Shown here: one piece after another, positions 57,399 to 64,000 of the stretch
Position numbering within the stretch: position 1 is the stretch's first letter
How the letters are laid out: the number at the start of each line of letters is the position of its first letter
NCBI RefSeq assembly: GCF_028769735.1
Contig: NC_088173.1
Location: 66,832,463 to 66,896,462, forward strand
From: Zonotrichia leucophrys gambelii
Taxonomy: Eukaryota > Chordata > Aves > Passeriformes > Passerellidae
Reading direction: 5' to 3'
DNA length: 64,000 nt
Notes under the pieces: generated by a model
Told to the model about the DNA's origin: nothing
What the model saw: only the letters and a program-made list of their open reading frames with translations
The model's database searches: none
Position numbers and translations under genes: made by a program

Positions 57399-57783
57399 TG
57401 TCACAGACATCTTTTATGAAAAATCCATTCCTTAGGATTTTTCCTCCTAAAAAGCTGAGAGGCCTCAGGAACAAAATGCAAACAATGGTTATCTGCTGCT
57501 GTGGAATGCAACAGGTGCATCTGTGATTGGCCTCATGTGGTTGTTTCTAATTAATGGCCAATCACAGTCAGCTGGCTCGGACAGAGAGTCCTAGACAGAA
57601 GCTTTTGTTATCATTCCTTCCTATTCTATTCTTAGCTACCCTTCTGATGAAATCCTTTCTTCTATTCTTTTAGTATAAATTTAATGTGATATATTTCATA
57701 AAATAATAAATCAAGTCTTCTGAAACATGGAGTCAGATCCTCGTCTCTTCCCTCATCCTAAGACCCCTGTGAACACTGTCACA
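57399..57783 (+). mobile_element. Solo LTR, family A, copy 5
   Basis: A 385-bp unit, TGTCACAGAC to CACTGTCACA, with flanks ttgaac and ttgaag (five of six). In the hairpin region it reads GGCTCGGACAGAGAGTCC, where copies 1 and 4 read GGCTCGGACTCTCTGTC: the loop is reversed. Confidence 0.9.
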
Positions 57784-59239
57784 TTGAAGTAGCATTTTCC
57801 ATCTTTAATTTTGTCCTTTTTATTTCCCAGCATGGAAGCACTGACTGAACTCTAAACTTACTTCATGACTCCTTTATGGAGAAATTAATTCAAAATTATC
57901 ATGGGTTAATCCATTGATGACTTTCTCTACTTTGAGTCTTTCTAGAACTCTCCACAAATTATCCCATTGTACATCAGAGGCGCAAAACATCCTCACAGAA
58001 TGGCTAAATGGATTTCACAGTGCTGAAAGACAGGCTAAAATATGTCTGTGGTCATTCTGGCCACCACTACAGAGCATCCACTTCACCAAGGAATGACTGA
58101 ACCCTCAGATGTGTTTGATGCTGCCTGCACCCTGCATGGGAACAGGCAGAAATCCCACAGCAGCTCCCTTGGAGGAGCCTGCTTGGGAAGAACTGCTGAT
58201 TTGTGTTGTAACAGGCACAAATTTCCAGAGGTGTTGTTACAAATGCAATGAGAGGATTTATTTTGGCCCAGCAGAACAAAACATTGTGGTTTCATGATGT
58301 GACATTTATAAAAGAGAAGCACCTGCAGTAAATGCTTGGTCACCTTCTCAAAAGCACTGTCCATGAATGCCACCACATCTTTGAAGGCTGCAAGGACATT
58401 CAAGAGGTGATCCTCAGCCCCATCACTGAGCAATCAACTTTTCCTCCTGTTTTGGACAAAACTCTTCCCATGCCCGCCACCCAACTCACAATTGTGCAAT
58501 AAATCATTCAGCAAATGCTTCATGGTAGCAGAGAAGGAGTTAATGATGCAAATCCACACCTGCTGCAGCCAGGTCAGCCCTGCCCTTGGCTCAGCCACCA
58601 CCCTGAGCAGAAATTATAACCAAATTTGCCAATCAACACGTTTTACAAAACTGATTTTGGTCAGGAGATGGTGGTCAAACAACTCTTTTTGAGTGGTGGA
58701 GTTTTAATGGTACTTCCTTGGGCAAATGATGGAGTTCAAAAGAGACTGAGAGAAACAGAGAGAAGTGTGAAAGGTTTATTGTGATGGCTTAGCAGTCCAG
58801 AACAAAAGCAAGTGCCAGCCACTCCTCCCATTTTCCCTAAACCCAGGTCTTTTGCTTTCCAACCAGACTCAGCTGGCCTCATGCCTGTTTCCACACTGTT
58901 TCTGTGCTGTTTCTGTGGCAGCTCAGGTGCTGTCAGTGCTTGGGAACAGTCTGCTGGGCTTGAATTTGGGACACAACCTCCATAGAAGTTCACAAACCAT
59001 TAAAAGTTGGGACACAACCTTCATAAACCATTAAAGTTCTTCACTGCCTTTATTGAGCTTGCTTAGGTGAAGAGGGTTTCTTTGCTTTGGTTAAAAGCCA
59101 CATGAATCATCAATAGAAAGTGAAAGAGGATGTATTGCTGGATGGGATGGCTCCATTTATGGTGGACAGATCCATCTGATGCTGCTGCAAGATAAAAGTG
59201 AGTTTACAGCTATAAGTGACTGCAGCTATAAATGACTCC
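57784..59239. other. Intergenic DNA with one doubtful coding fragment
   Basis: Nothing recognised except the possible decayed coding fragment on the minus strand at about 58083-58620, listed separately. Otherwise no LTR edge or tandem array. Confidence 0.4.
58083..58620 (-). pseudogene. Possible decayed coding fragment, unknown family
   Basis: One minus-strand frame is open from about 58620 to a TGA near 58437 and open again to about 58083, some 175 codons with one stop. It contains helical, amphipathic-looking stretches (RAGLTWLQQVWICIINSFSA; HLLNVLAAFKDVVAFMDSAF). An acceptor-like TTCTGCTCAG precedes it. I do not recognise the family; a HEAT-repeat-like protein is one guess. It could also be chance. 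Confidence 0.2.
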
Positions 59240-59532
59240 ATGAGGATGACAAGTCCTCTGCATCACCTGTGCCCAGCTCAGAGGTGCTTCCAAGGGCTTT
59301 GCCTCCTCAGATCTCCTCCTTCTGGAAGGAACCCCACTCCTGCTGTCAGGGCCTGAGGGATGGCCTGAAGCTGTGTCAGGGGAGGTTTGTGTGGGATATC
59401 AGGAAAAGGTTCTGCCCCTGCCCAGGCTCCCCAGGGCAGTGGGCACAGCACCAGCCTGGCAGAGCTCAGGGGTGTTTGGACAATGCTCTGGGCACAGGGG
59501 GTGACTCTGGGCATGGGGCTGTGCAGGGCCAG
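59240..59532 (+). mobile_element. CR1 3' fragment, left of nested LTR
   Basis: CR1 words ggcctgaagctgtgtcaggg, then gatatcaggaaaaggttctg and caggctccccagggcagtgg, up to tgtgcagggccag. The element is cut at 59532 by an LTR and resumes at 60160. Confidence 0.8.
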
Positions 59533-60159
59533 TATCGGAACCCAGGAAATTCCTTTGGCTGCCCTGGAGGGCTGGAACCCCTGCCCAGGGGGCTCAGAGA
59601 CCTTGGCACAGAGCCCAGGACCCCTGTGCCTTTGGTTTAGCCCTTGGAAAAACAATTACCAACCTTTGTATGAAGGATTACAAGCCACAAAAGTTTCAGT
59701 AGAATGATAGTGAATTTATCACAGGGTAGAAAATAGATTTTTTGGGGTTTTTAGAATGTGGGTTCAGGAGGCAAGATGGAGGAATCTGGGCATGTCCAGC
59801 CTTTCTCCTTCCTCTTCTTGGCCTCCAACTTCTGCTGCGATGTTGGCACTTTTAAATTGGTTTAGAGTAGAACCTCACTGTCTAACACAGGTGATAGGTA
59901 TTGGGAAGTAATTGTAAATATTGTACATGTAGTTTTTAGTATAAAAATATAACACCACCTCTGAGGCGAGCAGAGTGTCTCTGACTGTCCTGCTGAGCGG
60001 ACCTTGGCGAGACAGGAGAAAGAATTTCATAGATAAGATACAATAAACAACCTTGAGATTGAGAAATGAAGAGCTCTGACTCCTTCTTCGAGCACCAGGC
60101 TGGAAAAAGAGACTTTCTAATGCATCTTGGGGTCACTGTGACCAGCAGAGACCCCAAGA
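59533..60159 (+). mobile_element. LTR family C, copy 2, nested in CR1
   Basis: A 627-bp unit starting TATCGGAACCC (TGTCAGAAC in copy 1), with a TATA-like AGTATAAAAATATA near 59938, AATAAACAACCTTGAG near 60043 and a terminal 10-bp hairpin TCTTGGGGTC / GACCCCAAGA. Flanks ggccag (59527-59532) and ggccgg (60160-60165) are a 6-bp target duplication with one mismatch. The surrounding CR1 joins cleanly across it. Confidence 0.85.
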
Positions 60160-60225
60160 GGCCGGGAGCTGGACTGGATGGTTCTTTGGGGTCCCTCCCA
60201 ACTCAGTTTATTCTGTGGTCAGCTT
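60160..60225 (+). mobile_element. CR1 3' end, right of nested LTR
   Basis: Continues the CR1: gggagctggactggatggtt, then tccctcccaactcag and a terminal ttattctgtgg, the usual avian CR1 3' end. Confidence 0.8.
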
Positions 60226-63200
60226 GAAAGCTGCTTGATGGATTTGCCTCCATCAAATATAAACCTGGTAAAACTGTTAGAATTTTCCACTAATACTACT
60301 TTAATTTTTGTTGTCAAATCACCAGCAACATAATCTGTAATACGTTTTGATTTTGCCCATATTTTTCCCTTCTCCTTCCATGAGTTCAAAACAAAATGTT
60401 TCGACCCAGGCTGATGCTGACCCACATATTTTACTTTTCTCTTCATCTCCTTGGTCACAAGACATTGAAAAAAATTGGTTTTTGGGTGGCCTGAGCCTTT
60501 CCTTTACCTTGGAGCTCATTCTTGGACACATCTCAGGAGTTGTGGGATCATGTGGCCTTTGCAGACCTGAGCATTGCTCTCTCCCTGTGAGCAGTGGTGA
60601 CATCCAGCCAGGCCTATCCCCTTTAGGAGGAGCCCCTCTTACATGGAGCTAAGCCTATATAACATATTTCCTTTTTTTTAAAAGCAATTTTTAAATGGAA
60701 ACATACTGCAATATTTGCAAATTCAGTTCTCATCCTTCCATGGAAACATCCAGCTGTGTGTGTTACTCAGCAGGAAAATGATATGCCAGAGAAATGTGAA
60801 AAATAAGTAGATTTTATTTCTCTGTGGGATGGATATCTGGGGAAAATATTCTCATGGGTGATGTTTGATGGCTCCTGGGGGAGCTGATGATAATGAATCA
60901 ATTAATTAAGCAGGTCAGCAGGGCAAACAGTCCCATTAGGAAGCTCCTGCTCTAATCAGCATGTGAGGGTATTCCAGGCTGGGAGCTGCTCCTTCCTCTG
61001 CCAGCTGCTCCTGCTTTCCATCACTGCTCCCACTGTGAGATTCCACTGGATTGATCCAAGGAATGTGTGTGTGAAAGACATAAATAACGACAAAAACTGA
61101 AAACAAGCACTTCAGCGTTTTATTTCAATCCCACTGCCTCAAAAGCAGATTCAGGCTGTGATTGATGTGACACCTTTGCAATCACCTGCACCTTCTTCAA
61201 TTGAGCTGTGACAAAAACCTGCCTTACCTGGTAGAGTAAGAGAGCCAGATCAGCTGTGTTTGCACTGCAGGTGACAGAGGAGCTCCCAAAATCCCATTGC
61301 ATCTCTCACTGTGCTGGTGGTGGGCTCACACACCCTGAAAACTGCATCCAAAGCCTGTTGGGTTCCGTGGAAAATTTTCCAGTTATTTCCAGAGGCTTGG
61401 GCTTTATAGAAAATAAATAATGAAAAAAAATAGAAGTGAATTTAATAAAAATCAGAGAGAGGAGCCCCCTGATGTGGCATTTTGCAGTCCCACAGCTGAC
61501 AGTGCTCACTTTCCCCATTGCCTCCCTTGCACTGTTTCTGGCAGTGGTCAGAGCTTCCTGCCATAAAATCAGCAAACCCAATCTTGCTGCTACAAATACC
61601 AGCGTGCAGGCTTTAATTCTGCCTTAGCCTGGCTGTGCAAGGAGCTGGGGCTGAGTTACCCTTGCTCACATGGTGCTGCTGCCCAGACTGGTGCTGAGGG
61701 CCAGGTGTGACAGGGCAGTAAAGATGGCACAATAACAGAACCCCCAAAATTGGGGCACTGGCCCAAAACAGAGCCCCAAACCTTTGCACTGAGGCTTTTG
61801 GAGGAGTGTGAATCTTGAGAGGTGGGGAAAATTGCTTCAAGACTAGCAGAGAAATCAAGAAGTGGTGCAAAGCAGAAGAGTTGAGCAGCAGCTGATGTGC
61901 TTGGGGAATCAGGAACACTGGAACCCAGCCAGTGCACATACAAGAGGTGGTTGGTACCCAGTGTTGCTTTGTACCAGTTCCCTGTTTGCCTAATACCAAA
62001 TAAATGGGCTTTTAAAACTCCAAACGGAGCTGTGCAAGCCAGATGGAGAAACGCCAGCTCCGATTCTTTGGTTTTTCATACAGTTCTTTCTGATCCCATT
62101 TATTTCTGTTGCTTTGACGAAAAACATCCCAGCAACATTTCTGCAGTTCTTAGAGAACACTAATATCTGACTCCAGTGCTCTCTGGAGGCCACCCTGGTG
62201 AGACAGGGAGAGCATTGGTGCTGTGGCTCTGTGGATGGAGAGCTTGGAGCTGCCCAGGAGAGGGGAAGGGGTGCAGGGTGTGGGAACCAGCCCATCCCAC
62301 CCTGGCTGGGATGAGGTCTGGGGTGTCAGGTGAGGGCAAGGCTGGGCAGTCCTGTGGTTTCAGGAGCAAGTTGCTCAAGGTTAACAGAAGTGTGGGAATA
62401 GTCTGAACTGAGCCAGGCCTTCTCCTTTCACTGGCACATTTCTAGCTCTTGAAGAAGGTTGAAAAACAGAGAAACTGGAGAAAACACTATACTTGGACTT
62501 TTAGAAATTTGTAACAAGTTTCCCATTCAATTTCAATCTAATTTGGTTATCCACCTTTCCCAGAGCAGAATCAGCCATCCCTTTAATCAACATAATACTA
62601 ACCCTGGGGGCAGGCAGGGTGCCTCTGACTGTCTTGCTGAGTGGACCATGTTCGCAGGGAGTTTTTGGTGAAACCCACCTGAATTTTCAAATAGTTTTGT
62701 GGCCAAAACATTTTTTCCATCCTGAATGAAAACTGCATGGAAGGGGAACCACTCTCCCCACCAAATTTCACCTCTGGGAAGGAAGGGAAAAGATCCTGAG
62801 TGTGAGCCCCAAACTCCCAGGCCTGCAGCTGGTATGGGAAGACAGATGGATGGATTTGGGATGCTTCTGAGGATGGGACTTGCACAACAGGACAGAAATG
62901 TGTGAGGCTGGAGATGAAACTCTCCATGAGTCACTCAGCTCTGCAATGCAGGTGCTTTCCTGCCACTCTCCCCTCGCTGTTTTGACCGCTCTTCTGGGGA
63001 TGACCAATGTCTGAGTCAGCCCTCATAAAGCTGCTCCTGGATTCACATTTTCCACGGTTGCTGCACATCCTGTAATAGATGTTTTCCTATTCAAACACTG
63101 CTTGTTGGGGTGTTTTCTCCTCTGAGAAGGCAGCAACCCAGTCCTTCATTTGTTGATCACTCAAAACTTTGAGCAATATGTATAATAAATAATATTGTCT

Positions 63201-63815
63201 GGGGGATAGCACTGAAAGCTGTTTCTTGGGGGTTGTTTTGTTTTGTGTTGGGTTTTTATTATCTTTATTTATTGTATTGTTTCCACATTAAACCAGACTA
63301 TGGAGAGTGAGTTTGAAAGGAATCCTGAAGGCTCTTCTGTGATGCTGAATCAGAGGGCCAGGGAAATCAGCTGAAGCACTGGAACAGAGTGGTCCAAGTA
63401 TCTGAATTTGTGCTCAGCCCACGACTCAGCAAGACAAAGCTGCTGTAGAGGATTAGTGACAACTGGTGCGGATGAACGCCAGATCTGGCTGCCCAGCCCT
63501 GTGGCCAGGGGTTGGCTTTGAGCATGTTTTTGTTTTGCACTGTGTGGAAGTGCCTCTGTGAGTGTGTGAGTGTGCACCTGTGTGTGTCCCAGCCTGATCC
63601 CAGGCACAGCTCTGTGTCTGCAGGAAGAGCAGCTCATGCACCCCACGTGCCAGAAACCCAACATCCCAAATCCTAACCTGTCACCCTGGTTTTTTAAGGT
63701 TTTCTAAGCCTTCTGGTGTTGACATTCTTGTAGTGAACTTTCTCACACACTTTCTGTAAATAACTGATTGTTTTGCATTCCTTTGTGGAGGAGGAGAAAT
63801 TTGATGGACTGTTGG
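60226..63815. other. Gene-free DNA with an LTR C scrap
   Basis: At 62598-62660 a short stretch (ggtgcctctgactgtcttgc, then tgagtggacc) matches the middle of LTR family C. No exon is recognised. Frames up to 128 codons near 61613-61999 lack any domain. Confidence 0.45.
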
Positions 63816-63976
63816 CTTGACCAGTGTCATTGGAGAGGTGGCACTGTCACCCTCCAATCCGCTGTCACTTTTGGAAAACTATAAATGTTGGAGTCAGAAA
63901 ATAAACTTCCCTTTTTCCTTCACCTTGAGAACAGCGGTGTGAGCTCGTGTTCTTTCGTGTCCTATAGCGACACTAC
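63816..63976 (+). mobile_element. Possible LTR 3' part, unassigned family
   Basis: A TATA-like AACTATAAATG (about 63878) is followed by AATAAA (63899-63904) and a U5-like tail ending TATAGCGACAC. This spacing of promoter and poly(A) signals within about 25 bp is typical of an LTR R region. The 5' edge is not located and the element may run to or past the window end. Confidence 0.4.
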
Positions 63977-64000
63977 CCAATCCCTTGTGCATCATGCCAG

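Noticed and set aside
56133..57783. Short provirus with two LTRs
   Set aside because: The two LTRs carry different target duplications (CCAGAT; TTGAAC/TTGAAG) and no retroviral sequence lies between, so they are independent solo LTRs.

Overview
This is nuclear DNA from a bird, most likely a songbird. The evidence is CR1 LINE fragments carrying the avian reverse-transcriptase reading frame, several families of short solo LTRs, low gene density, small introns and a GC-rich CpG island at the one transcription-factor promoter. The window holds two supportable protein-coding genes, many mobile-element remnants and minisatellites, and long stretches without genes. No tRNA, rRNA, CRISPR array or bacterial-type operon was seen.

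Layout: 1-24 kb is gene-free DNA with an ERVL-like LTR (about 3.5-4.2 kb), a CR1 broken by a GGAT microsatellite (8.2-9.3 kb), an A-rich tandem array (10.9-11.9 kb), two copies of a 590-bp LTR (13.4 and 19.3 kb), a reverse-strand CR1 (15.8-16.5 kb), a third LTR interrupted by a displaced piece of the FOXI3 3'UTR (20.1-20.8 kb) and an exact 8 x 49-bp array (22.7-23.1 kb). From 23.65 to 27.14 kb lies FOXI3 on the minus strand: two coding exons, a TATA box, a CpG island and a 3'UTR with a poly(A) signal. From 27.6 to 46 kb there is again no gene, only a CR1 tail, an AT microsatellite, possible regulatory islands and two LTRs.

From 46.18 to 53.23 kb a plus-strand gene of at least five coding exons, all with matching splice phases, encodes at least 225 residues with a repeated KSIY(R/K)xDF motif. 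I could not name it. The motif style suggests a ciliary or sperm microtubule-associated protein. Its introns and 3' flank are rich in minisatellites and an LTR. From 54 kb to the end there are further solo LTRs, an LTR nested in a CR1, and one doubtful decayed coding fragment.

The two genes are head to head, about 19 kb apart, and nothing in the sequence says they work together. FOXI3 is a developmental forkhead factor, so the surrounding gene-poor DNA could hold its enhancers; that is inference. The most unusual signal is a ~97% identical 311/312-bp inverted copy of the end of FOXI3 (last codons, stop and proximal 3'UTR) placed inside an LTR 3.8 kb away, with microhomology at its edges.
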